Source: Kitasatospora sp. NBC_00374 (GTDB lineage Bacteria; Actinomycetota; Actinomycetes; Streptomycetales; Streptomycetaceae). Taken from it: a DNA stretch of 64,000 bases. The stretch lies in the NCBI RefSeq assembly GCF_041434935.1, contig NZ_CP107964.1, positions 4,402,001-4,466,000 of the forward strand. The letters are read 5' to 3'. The translations under genes and the position numbers were made by a program. The notes beneath the pieces are model-generated. The model was not told the DNA's origin. It was given only the letters and a program-made list of their open reading frames with translations, and made no database searches. Below are positions 19,668 to 31,669 of the stretch, piece after piece (positions within the stretch are counted from its first letter, which is position 1; every line of letters starts with the position of its first letter).

Positions 19668-19839
19668 CGGAGGCCCGACACTTGTTCGGGTTGCTTCCGC
19701 CCATCTGCTCCGTCTGTCGGTGGAGTACGTCAGACTGTTCTCCGGCGACTGGAAGCCGGGGTCCTCCCCGGTGGGCCGGAAGCCGGACGACGAAGATCGA
19801 AGCGCGTAAGCGACAGCAGGAGCCAGGAGGCGGTTACCG

Positions 19840-20970
19840 GTGAAGTTCCGGGTGGAGCGTGATGTCCTCGCGGAGGCGGTGGCCTGGGCTGCTCGCAGCC
19901 TCCCGGCGCGGCCGCCGGTGCCGGTGCTGGCCGGCCTGCTGCTGACGGCACAGGAGGGCTCGCTGGCCCTCTCCGGGTTCGACTACGAGGTCTCGGCCCG
20001 GGTCGAGCTCGAGGCGGACGTCGAGGAGGCGGGCACCGTGCTGGTCTCCGGCCGCCTGCTCAACGACATCTCCCGCAACCTGCCCAACCGTCCGGTGGAG
20101 ATCTCCACCGACGGCATGCGGGTCAGCGTGGTCTGCGGCAGCTCCCGGTTCACGCTGCCGACCCTGCCGGTGGACGAGTACCCGACCCTGCCGCAGATGC
20201 CGAGCGCGACCGGCACGGTCGCCGGCGAGGTCTTCGCCGCCGCCGTCAGCCAGGCCGCCGTGGCCGCCGGCCGGGACGACACCCTGCCGGTCCTCACCGG
20301 TGTCCGGGTCGAGATCGAGGGTGACCGGATCACCCTGGCCGCCACCGACCGGTACCGCTTCGCCGTCCGCGACCTGCTGTGGAAGCCCGAGCAGTCCGAC
20401 ATCTCGGCCGTCGCCCTGGTGCCCGCCAAGACCCTGCAGGACATCGCCAAGTCCCTGGGCAGCGGCGACACGGTCTCGATCGCGCTCGCCTCGGGCGGTG
20501 CCGGCGAGGGCCTGATCGGTTTCGAGGGCGCCGGCCGCCGGACCACCACCCGCCTGCTGGAGGGCGAGTTCCCGAAGTTCCGCAGCCTGTTCCCGACCGA
20601 GTTCAGCGCGGTCGCGGCGATCCAGACCCAGCCCTTCCTGGAGGCCCTCAAGCGCGTCTCCCTGGTGGCCGAGCGCAACACCCCGGTGCGGCTCAACTTC
20701 GAGCAGGGCGTGCTCACCCTGGAGGCCGGTTCGGGCGACGACGCCCAGGCCACCGAGCGGATCGACGCCGACCTCGAGGGCGACGACATCTCGATCGCGT
20801 TCAACCCGGGCTACCTGGAGGAGGGCCTGAAGGCCATCGACTCCGCGTACGCCCAGCTCAGCTTCACCACGCCGACCAAGCCGGCCCTGCTCAGCGGCAA
20901 GGTCGCGGTCGACGCGGAGGCGGACGAGGCCTACCAGTACCTGATCATGCCGGTGCGTCTGTCGGGCTGA
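19840..20970 (+). CDS. dnaN: DNA polymerase III subunit beta (sliding clamp)
   Basis: A 376-residue beta clamp with three repeated clamp domains that tethers DNA polymerase III and other enzymes to DNA. It starts at the GTG at 19840 (MKFRVERDVLAEAVAWAARS) behind CCAGGAGG. The typical C-terminus AYQYLIMPVRL forms part of the hydrophobic cleft that binds clamp-interaction motifs. Length and order next to dnaA are standard. Confidence 0.98.
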   Translation: MKFRVERDVLAEAVAWAARSLPARPPVPVLAGLLLTAQEGSLALSGFDYEVSARVELEADVEEAGTVLVSGRLLNDISRNLPNRPVEISTDGMRVSVVCGSSRFTLPTLPVDEYPTLPQMPSATGTVAGEVFAAAVSQAAVAAGRDDTLPVLTGVRVEIEGDRITLAATDRYRFAVRDLLWKPEQSDISAVALVPAKTLQDIAKSLGSGDTVSIALASGGAGEGLIGFEGAGRRTTTRLLEGEFPKFRSLFPTEFSAVAAIQTQPFLEALKRVSLVAERNTPVRLNFEQGVLTLEAGSGDDAQATERIDADLEGDDISIAFNPGYLEEGLKAIDSAYAQLSFTTPTKPALLSGKVAVDAEADEAYQYLIMPVRLSG

Positions 20971-20985
20971 CCGCAGCGCACAGCT

Positions 20986-21006
20986 CCGTCCACAGGCTGT
21001 GGACCA
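20986..21006. promoter_or_regulatory. Inverted DnaA-box-like pair after dnaN
   Basis: CCGTCCACA (20986-20994) and TGTGGACCA (20998-21006, reverse TGGTCCACA) flank a 3-bp centre immediately downstream of dnaN. Both are imperfect boxes, but the close inverted spacing resembles the pair at 19229-19249 in oriC. Confidence 0.5.
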
Positions 21007-21126
21007 CGCCAGGCCTCCCCCGGACAGACCGTGCCGGGGGAGGCCTGGCACCGTTCGCGGCGTAGGCTCGGCACAACGCGGCAACGGCGCCGTCATCAGG
21101 CACGACACCACAGTGAAGGACTTGTC

Positions 21127-22002
21127 ATGGAGCTCGGCCTCATCGGTCTCGGCAAGATGGGCGGCAACATGCGCGAGCGCATCCGCCGCGCCGGCCACAC
21201 CGTCATCGGCTACGACCGGAACCCGGAACTCGCCGACGTGGACAGCCTGGAGGAGCTCGTCAGCAAGCTCCAGGGCCCGCGGGTGGTCTGGGTGATGGTG
21301 CCGGCCGGCGGACCGACCCAGGACACCGTCGAGCAGCTGGCCGAGCTGCTGGCCCCCGGTGACGTGGTGGTCGACGGCGGCAACTCCCGCTGGACGGACG
21401 ACATCAAGCACGCCGAGCAGCTGGCGGCCAAGGGCATCGGCTTCGTCGACTGCGGTGTCTCGGGCGGCGTCTGGGGCCTGGAGAACGGTTACGCGCTGAT
21501 GTACGGCGGCGAGGCCGAGCACGTCGCGAAGGCCCAGCCGATCTTCGACGCGCTCAAGCCCGAGGGCGAGTTCGGCGCCGTGCACGCAGGCAAGGTGGGC
21601 GCCGGCCACTTCGCCAAGATGGTCCACAACGGCATCGAGTACGCGATGATGCAGGCCTTCGCCGAGGGCTGGGAGCTGCTGGAGGCGGCCCCCGAGGTCA
21701 CCGACGTGCGCGAGGTCTTCCGCAGCTGGCAGGAGGGCACGGTCATCCGCTCCTGGCTGCTGGACCTGGCCGTCCGGGCGCTGGACGACGACGAGCACCT
21801 GGCCAAGCTCAAGGGCTGGGCCGCGGACTCCGGCGAGGGCCGCTGGACGGTCGAGGCCGCCATCGACCACGCGGTGCCGCTGCCGGCCATCACGGCCTCG
21901 CTGTTCGCCCGCTTCGCGTCCCGTCAGGACGACTCCCCGCAGATGAAGATGATCGCCGCCCTGCGCAACCAGTTCGGCGGCCACGCGGTCGAGTCCAAGT
22001 AG
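21127..22002 (+). CDS. gnd: 6-phosphogluconate dehydrogenase, decarboxylating (short form)
   Basis: A 291-residue oxidative pentose phosphate pathway enzyme converting 6-phosphogluconate to ribulose 5-phosphate plus CO2. It has the N-terminal dinucleotide fold [14 protein letters not shown], substrate motifs [10 protein letters not shown] and [17 protein letters not shown], and the catalytic Lys segment [17 protein letters not shown]. It is of the short roughly 300-aa class rather than the 470-aa E. coli form. Acidic Asp after the second strand (GYDRNPEL) suggests NAD+ use, an inference. The ATG at 21127 is chosen over an upstream GTG-type frame at 21031. Its place between dnaN and recF is a streptomycete hallmark. 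Confidence 0.93.
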   Translation: MELGLIGLGKMGGNMRERIRRAGHTVIGYDRNPELADVDSLEELVSKLQGPRVVWVMVPAGGPTQDTVEQLAELLAPGDVVVDGGNSRWTDDIKHAEQLAAKGIGFVDCGVSGGVWGLENGYALMYGGEAEHVAKAQPIFDALKPEGEFGAVHAGKVGAGHFAKMVHNGIEYAMMQAFAEGWELLEAAPEVTDVREVFRSWQEGTVIRSWLLDLAVRALDDDEHLAKLKGWAADSGEGRWTVEAAIDHAVPLPAITASLFARFASRQDDSPQMKMIAALRNQFGGHAVESK

Positions 22003-22042
22003 TCACCGGCACGTCCCGCAGAAGGCGAGCGCAGTCCCAGCC

Positions 22043-23176
22043 ATGCATGTCGCGCACCTGTCGCTCGCCGACTTCCGCTCGTACGCCCGGGTCGAGGTTC
22101 CGCTCGATCCGGGCGTGACGGCGTTCGTGGGGCCCAACGGCCAGGGCAAGACCAACCTGGTCGAGGCGATCGGCTACGTGGCCACCCTGGGCAGCCACCG
22201 GGTCGCCACCGACGCCCCGCTGGTCCGGCTGGGGGCCGAGCGGGCCGTGGTGCGCTGCTCGATCGTGCGGGACGCCCGGCAGACCCTCGTCGAGCTGGAG
22301 CTGACCCCGGGCAAGGCCAACCGGGCCCGGATCAACCGCTCCGACAACGTCCGCCCGCGGGACGTGCTCGGGCTGCTGCGGACGGTGCTGTTCGCCCCCG
22401 AGGACCTGGCCCTGGTGAAGGGCGACCCGGGCGAGCGGCGGCGCTTCCTGGACGAGCTGCTGACCGCCCGCGCTCCCCGGCTCGCCGGGGTCCGGCAGGA
22501 CTACGAGCGGGTGCTCAAGCAGCGCAACGCCCTGCTGAAGACGGCGGCGACGGCCCGCCGGGCCGGCGGCGGCCGGGGCGCGGACCTGTCCACCCTGGAG
22601 GTCTGGGACGGCCACCTGGCCCGGGCCGGAGCCGAGTTGACGGCCTTCCGGCTGCAGCTGGTGGCCGCGCTGCAGCCCCTGGTGGCGCAGGCGTACCGGC
22701 AGCTGGCACCGGAGGGCGGCGACACCCTGCTGGAGTACCGCAGCTCCTTCGAGGGCGAGCTGCCCGCCAGCCGGGAGCAGGCCGAGGAGCAGCTCCTGGC
22801 GGCGCTGCTGGCCGCCCGCGGCCAGGAGGTGGCCCGGGGACTGACCCTGGTCGGCCCGCACCGCGACGAGCTGACGCTGCGGCTCGGTCCGCTGCCCGCG
22901 AAGGGGTACGCGAGCCACGGTGAGTCCTGGTCGTTCGCGCTGGCGCTGCGGCTGGCCTCGTACGAGCTGTTGAAGGCGGACGGTGGTGAGCCGGTGCTGA
23001 TCCTGGACGACGTGTTCGCCGAGCTGGACGCGCGACGGCGGGACCGGCTGGCGGAGCTGGTGGCGGGCGGCGAGCAGGTGCTGGTGACGGCGGCGGTGCC
23101 GGAGGACGTGCCGAAGGCGCTGGCGGGCGCGCGGTTCGCGGTGTCCGACGGCACGGTGTCCCGTCTGGACCCATGA
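22043..23176 (+). CDS. recF: DNA replication and repair protein RecF
   Basis: A 377-residue SMC-like ATPase that loads RecA with RecO/RecR at single-strand gaps. Walker A is [14 protein letters not shown] near residue 31, the signature region is [19 protein letters not shown], and Walker B is [20 protein letters not shown]. The N-terminus [19 protein letters not shown] is typical. It sits 40 bp after gnd and 82 bp before dciA, in one likely transcript. Confidence 0.97.
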   Translation: MHVAHLSLADFRSYARVEVPLDPGVTAFVGPNGQGKTNLVEAIGYVATLGSHRVATDAPLVRLGAERAVVRCSIVRDARQTLVELELTPGKANRARINRSDNVRPRDVLGLLRTVLFAPEDLALVKGDPGERRRFLDELLTARAPRLAGVRQDYERVLKQRNALLKTAATARRAGGGRGADLSTLEVWDGHLARAGAELTAFRLQLVAALQPLVAQAYRQLAPEGGDTLLEYRSSFEGELPASREQAEEQLLAALLAARGQEVARGLTLVGPHRDELTLRLGPLPAKGYASHGESWSFALALRLASYELLKADGGEPVLILDDVFAELDARRRDRLAELVAGGEQVLVTAAVPEDVPKALAGARFAVSDGTVSRLDP

Positions 23177-23258
23177 GCCCCGGGAACCTCGTACGCTGGA
23201 CGGTCCACCGTCCGGCTCCGGACGGGAAGTCCACAGCCTGGGGAGAGGGGCGGGGCGC

Positions 23259-23771
23259 ATGAGCGAGACGCCTGAGCCGTCGGGTGTGGACCTGGCGCGG
23301 GTGGCGCTGCGGGCGGCGAAGGAGCAGGCCAGGAAGCGCGGCGAGCAGGTCAGGGAGAAGCGCGAGGCGAAGCGGCACGGTCTGCGCAGCGGTGCCCGGG
23401 CGGACGGGCGGGACCCGGTGCCGCTGGGTGCCGCGCTGAATCGTTTGATCACCGAGCGGGGCTGGGAGGCACCGGCGGCGGTCGGCGGGGTGATGGGCCG
23501 CTGGCCGCAGATCGTCGGCCCGGACATCGCGGCGCACTGCGTGCCCAAGAACTACGCGGAGGCCGAGGCGGTGCTGACGGTGCAGTGCGACTCCACGGCG
23601 TGGGCCACCCAGCTGCGGCTGCTGGCCCGGCAGCTGGTGGCCCGGCTCAACCACGAGCTGGGGCACGGCACGGTGAAGGTGATCAAGGTCCTGGGGCCTG
23701 ACGCGCCGGTCCGGGGGTACGGGAGGCTGCGCGCACCGGGGAGCAAGGGACCGGGCGACACCTGGGGGTGA
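23259..23771 (+). CDS. dciA: DciA-type helicase-loading protein (DUF721)
   Basis: A 170-residue member of the DUF721/DciA family, the ancestral loader or operator of the replicative helicase DnaB in bacteria lacking DnaC/DnaI. After a basic, Lys/Arg-rich N-terminal region comes the compact domain (VMGRWPQIVGPDIAAHCVPK, then DSTAWATQLRLLARQLVARL). The family is known in actinobacteria at exactly this recF-gyrB position. The ATG at 23259 follows GGAGAGGGG. Confidence 0.9.
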   Translation: MSETPEPSGVDLARVALRAAKEQARKRGEQVREKREAKRHGLRSGARADGRDPVPLGAALNRLITERGWEAPAAVGGVMGRWPQIVGPDIAAHCVPKNYAEAEAVLTVQCDSTAWATQLRLLARQLVARLNHELGHGTVKVIKVLGPDAPVRGYGRLRAPGSKGPGDTWG

Positions 23772-26042
<2,271 letters not shown>

Positions 26043-26095
26043 CCCCAGCGGTCCCCCACGTAACCAGGCCCCGCGTGAAAGGAAACTGACCACCA

Positions 26096-28699
26096 GTGGT
26101 CGACGACAACCGTCCGGACGGCGACGAGCAGCCGGAGAACAGCACCAGCCAGGCCACCATGCGGATCGAGCCGATCGAGCTCGAGACCGAGATGCAGCGC
26201 TCCTACCTCGACTACGCGATGAGCGTGATCGTCAGCCGTGCGCTGCCCGAGGTCCGCGACGGCCTCAAGCCGGTGCACCGCCGGGTGCTCTACGCGATGT
26301 ACGACGGCGGCTACCGGCCCGAGAAGGGCTACTACAAGTGCGCCCGCGTGGTCGGCGACGTGATGGGCAACTACCACCCGCACGGCGACACCTCGATCTA
26401 CGACACCCTGGTGCGCCTCGCCCAGACCTGGTCGATGCGGATGCCGCTGGTCGACGGCAACGGCAACTTCGGTTCCCCGGGCAACGACCCGGCCGCGGCC
26501 ATGCGGTACACCGAGTGCAAGATGATGCCGCTGGCCATGGAGATGATGCGGGACATCGACGAGGAGACCGTCGATTTCGCCGCCAACTACGACGGCCGGC
26601 AGCAGGAGCCGACCGTCCTGCCGGCCCGCATCCCCAACCTGCTGATCAACGGTGCCACCGGCATCGCGGTCGGCATGGCCACCAACATCCCCCCGCACAA
26701 CCTCCGCGAGGTGGCCTCCGGCGCGCTCTGGGCGCTGCAGAACCCCGAGGCCACCAACGAGGAGCTGCTGGAAGCCCTGATCGAGCGAATCAAGGGCCCG
26801 GACTTCCCGACCGGTGCGCTGATCGTCGGCCGCCGCGGCATCGAGGACGCCTACCGGACCGGCCGCGGCTCGATCGCGATGCGCGCGGTGGTCGAGGTCG
26901 AGGAGATCCAGGGCCGCCAGTGCCTGGTGGTCACCGAGCTGCCGTACCAGGTGAACCCGGACAACCTGGCGCTGAAGATCGCCGACCTGGTCAAGGACGG
27001 CAAGGTCGCCGGCATCGCCGACGTCCGCGACGAGTCCTCGTCCCGGACCGGCCAGCGCCTGGTGGTCGTGCTCAAGCGCGACGCCGTCGCCAAGGTCGTG
27101 CTGAACAACCTCTACAAGCACACCGACCTGCAGACCAACTTCGGCGCCAACATGCTGGCCCTGGTCGACGGCGTGCCGCGCACGCTCTCGCTCGACGCCT
27201 TCATCCGGCACTGGGTCAACCACCAGGTCGAGGTCATCGTCCGGCGCACCACCTTCCGGCTGCGCAAGGCCGAGGAGCGCGCCCACATCCTGCGTGCGCT
27301 GCTCAAGGCGCTGGACCAGATCGACGCGGTGATCGCGCTGATCCGGGCCTCGGAGAGCGCGGACGCCGCCCGCAGCGGCCTGATGAACCTGCTCCAGATC
27401 GACGAGCTGCAGGCCAACGCGATCCTGGAGATGCAGCTGCGCAGGCTGGCCGCGCTGGAGAGCGCGCGCATCCTGAGCGAGCACGACGAGCTGCAGGCGA
27501 AGATCAACGAGTACAACGCGATCCTCGCCTCGCCCTCCCGCCAGCGGGAGATCATCTCCGAGGAGCTCACTGCGATCGTCGAGAAGTACGGCGACGAGCG
27601 GCGCTCCACCCTGATCCCCTCCGACGGCGACCTCTCGATCGAGGACCTGATCGCCGAGGAGAACATCGTCGTCACCATCACCCGTGGCGGCTACGTCAAG
27701 CGGACCAGGTCCGACCTCTACCGCTCGCAGAAGCGCGGTGGCAAGGGGGTGCGCGGGGCCCAGCTGAAGCAGGACGACATCGTCGACCACTTCTTCGTGA
27801 CCACCACGCACAACTGGATCCTCTTCCTCACCAACAAGGGCCGCGTCTACCGCGCCAAGGGCTACGAACTGCCCGACGCCGGCCGGGACGCCCGCGGCCA
27901 GCACGTCGCCAACCTGCTGGCCTTCCAGCCCGAGGAGCACATCGCCCAGGTGATGGCGGTGCGCACCTACGAGGACAAGCCGTACCTCGTGCTGGCGACC
28001 CGAAACGGCCTGGTGAAGAAGTCCCGCCTGAAGGACTACGACTCGCCGCGCTCCGGCGGCCTGATCGCGATCAACCTCCGGCAGGACGAGGACGGCCGGG
28101 ACGACGAGCTGATCGGCGCCGAGCTGGTCTCCGCCGAGGACGACCTGCTGCTGATCTCCAAGAAGGCGCAGTCGATCCGGTTCACCGCCACCGACGACTC
28201 GCTGCGGCCGATGAGCCGGGCCACCTCGGGTGTGAAGGGCATGTCCTTCCGCGAGGACGACGAACTGCTCTCGATGAACTCGATCCGCCCGAACACCTTC
28301 GTGTTCACCGCCACGGACGGCGGCTACGCCAAGCGGACCTCGGTTGACGAGTACCGTGTCCAGGGACGCGGCGGTTTCGGTATCAAGGCGGCGAAGATCG
28401 TCGAGGGCCGGGGGTCCCTGGTCGGGGCCCTGGTCGTCGAGGAGACCGACGAGATCATGGCCATCACGCTGTCCGGCGGCGTGATCCGGACCAGGGTTTC
28501 GGAGGTTCGTGAAACCGGACGTGACACGATGGGCGTCCAACTGATCAACCTCGGAAAGCGCGACGCGGTCGTGGGCATGGCCCGCAACGCGGAGGCGGAG
28601 GACGAGGAGACCTCGGAGGACGAGGCAACCGAGGCCACGGCCGAGGTGCCCGTGACCGAGGACGGGACGACGGCGGGTGGCGAGGCCGACCAGGCCTGA
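26096..28699 (+). CDS. gyrA: DNA gyrase subunit A
   Basis: An 867-residue DNA-cleaving subunit. The catalytic Tyr is about residue 138 ([11 protein letters not shown]). The quinolone-binding region reads [17 protein letters not shown], with Thr99 at the place of E. coli Ser83 and Asp retained at the Asp87 position. The C-terminal beta-pinwheel contains the gyrase box [11 protein letters not shown] (Q-R-G-G-K-G type) needed for DNA wrapping. An acidic tail of about 40 residues ends it. The GTG start at 26096 follows GAAAGGAAA. Confidence 0.98.
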   Translation: MVDDNRPDGDEQPENSTSQATMRIEPIELETEMQRSYLDYAMSVIVSRALPEVRDGLKPVHRRVLYAMYDGGYRPEKGYYKCARVVGDVMGNYHPHGDTSIYDTLVRLAQTWSMRMPLVDGNGNFGSPGNDPAAAMRYTECKMMPLAMEMMRDIDEETVDFAANYDGRQQEPTVLPARIPNLLINGATGIAVGMATNIPPHNLREVASGALWALQNPEATNEELLEALIERIKGPDFPTGALIVGRRGIEDAYRTGRGSIAMRAVVEVEEIQGRQCLVVTELPYQVNPDNLALKIADLVKDGKVAGIADVRDESSSRTGQRLVVVLKRDAVAKVVLNNLYKHTDLQTNFGANMLALVDGVPRTLSLDAFIRHWVNHQVEVIVRRTTFRLRKAEERAHILRALLKALDQIDAVIALIRASESADAARSGLMNLLQIDELQANAILEMQLRRLAALESARILSEHDELQAKINEYNAILASPSRQREIISEELTAIVEKYGDERRSTLIPSDGDLSIEDLIAEENIVVTITRGGYVKRTRSDLYRSQKRGGKGVRGAQLKQDDIVDHFFVTTTHNWILFLTNKGRVYRAKGYELPDAGRDARGQHVANLLAFQPEEHIAQVMAVRTYEDKPYLVLATRNGLVKKSRLKDYDSPRSGGLIAINLRQDEDGRDDELIGAELVSAEDDLLLISKKAQSIRFTATDDSLRPMSRATSGVKGMSFREDDELLSMNSIRPNTFVFTATDGGYAKRTSVDEYRVQGRGGFGIKAAKIVEGRGSLVGALVVEETDEIMAITLSGGVIRTRVSEVRETGRDTMGVQLINLGKRDAVVGMARNAEAEDEETSEDEATEATAEVPVTEDGTTAGGEADQA

Positions 28700-28841
28700 C
28701 CTCGCGCCGGCGGTCCGGTGTCCGCCCCTGCCGGGGCGGGCGCCGGACCGCTGACCGGTGTCGGCCACAGGGCCGGCCACCGGACCGGAAGCGATGACCA
28801 GGGCGGACCGCCGACCTGGCGGGAACTGCAGGAGGACCAGG

Positions 28842-29537
28842 GTGAGTGGAGCCACGGGTGCTGGAGGTGCCACGGGCGGCCTGCCGGGCGGTGCGCCGTA
28901 CGGCGGGGTGCCGCCGCGTCCGACCGAGCACCCGACGGCGGCGTCCACCTCGCTGATGCCGCCGGTCGGTGCGCCAGGCCAGGGCAGCGGTGCCACCTAC
29001 GGCGGACAGCCTGCCGCCGCCCAGGGCGGCGGTACGGACGGCTTCTCCACGCCGACCACCTACGCCAAGGGCCAGCCGACCCCCGCCCGCGGCACCCGGG
29101 TCCCGCCCGGCACCGCCCCGCGCCGTCCCGGCACCTCCGCGCCCGCCGCGGCGGCGGGCGGTGCCCGGACCCGCAAGGCCCGGCTGCGGATCGTCAAGGC
29201 CGACCCCTGGTCGGTCATGAAGGTCAGCTTCCTGCTCTCGCTGGCCGTCGGCGTCATCCTCATCGTCGCGACGGCCGTGCTCTGGATGACCCTCGACGGC
29301 CTCGGCGTCTTCGACTCGCTGAGCAGCACGCTCAAGGACGTCACGGGCAACGACAGCGCCGGCAGCTTCAACCTGATGGACTACATCGGCTTCGGCCGGG
29401 TCATGATGTTCACCTTCCTGATCGCCGTGGTGGACGTGGTGCTGATGACGGCCCTGGCCACCCTCTCCGCGTTCATCTACAACACCGCGGCCGGCTTCAC
29501 CGGCGGCGTCGAGCTGACCCTGGCGGAAGAGGATTGA
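28842..29537 (+). CDS. DUF3566 transmembrane protein
   Basis: A 231-residue protein from the GTG at 28842, placed 7 bp after GGAGG; an earlier frame start at 28758 lacks such a site. The first roughly 110 residues are Gly/Pro/Ala/Thr-rich and disordered. The DUF3566 domain follows: a basic segment RKARLRIVKADPWSVMKVSF, transmembrane helix LSLAVGVILIVATAVLWMTL, an extracytoplasmic loop and a second helix (MMFTFLIAVVDVVLMTALAT). The family is conserved downstream of gyrA across actinobacteria; its role is unknown. Confidence 0.9.
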   Translation: MSGATGAGGATGGLPGGAPYGGVPPRPTEHPTAASTSLMPPVGAPGQGSGATYGGQPAAAQGGGTDGFSTPTTYAKGQPTPARGTRVPPGTAPRRPGTSAPAAAAGGARTRKARLRIVKADPWSVMKVSFLLSLAVGVILIVATAVLWMTLDGLGVFDSLSSTLKDVTGNDSAGSFNLMDYIGFGRVMMFTFLIAVVDVVLMTALATLSAFIYNTAAGFTGGVELTLAEED

Positions 29538-29559
29538 CACCTCGTCACCCGCTCGGAAT

Positions 29560-29600
29560 GGACGGGCCCCGAAGGCTGTTGACGCCTTCGGGGCCCGTCC
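29560..29600 (+). terminator. Terminator of gyrBA-DUF3566 transcript
   Basis: A perfect 17-bp stem (29560-29576 with 29584-29600) and 7-nt loop, 22 bp after the DUF3566 stop. Confidence 0.8.
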
Positions 29601-29817
29601 GCGTCGGTACCGGCGTTCGGGTGACGGCACGCGCCCGGCTGGCGTGCCGGGCGACCCCGGCAGGGCGGTCCGTGGATAAGTGGACCGGGTTGGCGGACAC
29701 GGGGTTAGTGGCCGCGTCGACCGGGCAACCATTCACACCGGCGCAGCGTCGCGCCGGTGCGGCGGCACGGTGGAGCAGGCAAGCGGTGGAGCTGTTACGG
29801 CTGGTCGGAGGCCCGTC

Positions 29818-31209
29818 ATGGCTGAGGTCGCAACACAACTGATCGGTGCGGTGGAGGGGCTGCTGGGGCTGCGGATCCCGCTGCGGATCCGCGCCTGGGA
29901 CGGCAGCATCGCGGGCCCGCCCGGCGCCCCCACCCTGGTGCTGCGCAACCGCCGCGCGGCCCGGCGCCTGCTCTGGCAGCCCGGTGAGCTCGGCCTGGCC
30001 CGTGCCTACGTCTCCGGAGACCTCGAACTCGCCCCCGACACCGACCTCTACGAGGTGCTGTCGGCCGTCGCCGCGTTCGCCGAACAGCCCGAGGTGCGCC
30101 AGCTGGACCTCGGCCTCGGCGACGTCCTTGGGGCGCACGGCCGCGAACTGCTCGCCACCCTGCTGCGGATCGGCGCCGTCGGTCCCCAGCCCGCCCCGCC
30201 GCCCGAGGAGGCCGGCAGGCCCAGCGGCCGGCTGCACAGCCGCAGACGCGACCGGGCGGCGATCAGCCACCACTACGACGTGGGCAACGACTTCTACCGG
30301 CTGGTCCTCGGCTCCACCCTCGTCTACTCCTGCGCCTACTGGACGCCCGACGCGAAGAGCCTGGAGGACGCCCAGGAGGCCAAGCTGGACCTGATCTGCC
30401 GCAAGCTGGGCCTGCGTCCCGGGCTGCGGCTGCTGGACGTCGGGTGCGGCTGGGGCTCGCTGGTGCTGCACGCGGCCCGCCACTACGGCGTCACGGCCGT
30501 CGGGGTGTCCATCTCGGCCGAGCAGGTCGCACTGGCCCGGCAGCGGGTCGCGGACGCCGGGCTGGGCGACCGGATCGAGATCCGGCTGCAGGACTACCGG
30601 GAGATCCCCGACGGGCCGTTCGACGCCGTCTCCAGCGTCGGCATGGCCGAGCACGTCGGCTCCGCCCAGTACCTGACCTACGCCCGGGGCCTGTACGACC
30701 TGCTGACGCCCGGCGGACGCCTGCTCAACCACCAGATCGCCCGGCGGCCCGACCTGCCCGGCGAGGCGTACCGGCCGAGCCCCTTCATCGACCGCTATGT
30801 CTTCCCGGACGGCGAGCTGGCTCCGGTGGGCAGCACGGTCGGCCTGCTGGAGGACGCGGGCTTCGAGGTCCGGGACGTCGAGGCGCTGCGCGAGCACTAC
30901 GCCCTGACCCTGCGCGAGTGGGTGGCCAACCTGGAGGCCCACTGGCCGGAGGCCGTCCGACTGGTCGGCCGCGGGCGGGCCCGGGTCTGGCGGCTCTACA
31001 TGGCGGCCTCCGCGGTGGCCTTCGAGCAGAACCGGATCGGGGTCAACCAGGTCCTCGCCGTCCGCACCACCACGGTCGGCCGCAGCGGCCTCCCGGCCAC
31101 CCGGGAGCAGTGGCTGACCGGCCTGCGGGACCCTGAGCTGCACCGCTCGGAGTCCGGCCCCGAGGTGGCCGCGGATACGGATTTGGGAGATCGGCGCTCG
31201 GTCCGCTAA
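29818..31209 (+). CDS. Cyclopropane-fatty-acyl-phospholipid synthase family methyltransferase
   Basis: A 463-residue SAM-dependent enzyme of the CFA synthase/mycolic acid methyltransferase family, expected to methylenate or methylate unsaturated phospholipid acyl chains. The N-terminal domain (about 1-130) resembles the SCP2-like lipid-binding half. The linker RRDRAAISHHYDVGNDFYRL is diagnostic, and the SAM site is LLDVGCGWGSLVLHAA. Further family motifs are SVGMAEHVG and LREHYALTLREWVANL. The ATG at 29818 follows GGAGG. Substrate specificity (cyclopropanation versus methylation) cannot be read from the sequence. Confidence 0.92.
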   Translation: MAEVATQLIGAVEGLLGLRIPLRIRAWDGSIAGPPGAPTLVLRNRRAARRLLWQPGELGLARAYVSGDLELAPDTDLYEVLSAVAAFAEQPEVRQLDLGLGDVLGAHGRELLATLLRIGAVGPQPAPPPEEAGRPSGRLHSRRRDRAAISHHYDVGNDFYRLVLGSTLVYSCAYWTPDAKSLEDAQEAKLDLICRKLGLRPGLRLLDVGCGWGSLVLHAARHYGVTAVGVSISAEQVALARQRVADAGLGDRIEIRLQDYREIPDGPFDAVSSVGMAEHVGSAQYLTYARGLYDLLTPGGRLLNHQIARRPDLPGEAYRPSPFIDRYVFPDGELAPVGSTVGLLEDAGFEVRDVEALREHYALTLREWVANLEAHWPEAVRLVGRGRARVWRLYMAASAVAFEQNRIGVNQVLAVRTTTVGRSGLPATREQWLTGLRDPELHRSESGPEVAADTDLGDRRSVR

Positions 31210-31225
31210 TCTTTCAGTGCGGCAA

Positions 31226-31299
31226 GGGCCTATAGCTCAGACGGTTAGAGCGCTTCCCTGATAAGGAAGAGGCCACAGGTTCAAGTCCTGTTAGGCCCA
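31226..31299 (+). tRNA. tRNA-Ile (GAT anticodon)
   Basis: A 74-nt cloverleaf. The acceptor GGGCCTA pairs with TAGGCCC, the anticodon stem CTTCC/GGAAG encloses CTGATAA (anticodon GAT), and the T-loop is GTTCAAGTC. CCA is not encoded. Confidence 0.98.
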
Positions 31300-31669
31300 C
31301 CTGCAAGAAGGACCCCGGTCACCCAGTGACCGGGGTCCTTCGACGTTCACGGCCCGACGGCGTCGCCGGCGGCCGGATACCTGCCCGGGCCGGGATCCGT
31401 TCATCCTGCGCCGAAGCCCGCCGTGTGGCTGTCGTCACAGGTCTCCTGCGTGACCTCGCACCGGCCGGCTCGTTGGGCCGGGTGCGCAGAGGCAGTGTGG
31501 GGACGGACGACTCGAAACTCCTGTGAAGTCGGGGATGGCCGGGCGACAGAACCGGTCGGTGGATCTGTGGACGTGGCGCGACCTCTGCTCCTGCCGGCGG
31601 ATGTCCGGTCCTGCCCGCCCCGGGTGATGTGGCGGTCCACGATCCACTCCGACCATGGAGGGCATCCCC
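31300..31669. other. Gene-free stretch between tRNA-Ile and antirepressor-like gene
   Basis: 370 bp. It starts with the tRNA terminator (31308-31340); the rest shows no conserved coding frame. Composition is somewhat lower in GC than its neighbours around 31430-31530. No duplicate of the tRNA 3' end was seen that would mark an integration site. Confidence 0.5.
31308..31340 (+). terminator. tRNA-Ile terminator
   Basis: A perfect 15-bp stem (AAGGACCCCGGTCAC, 31308-31322; complement 31326-31340) with a 3-nt loop, 8 bp after the tRNA. Confidence 0.85.
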
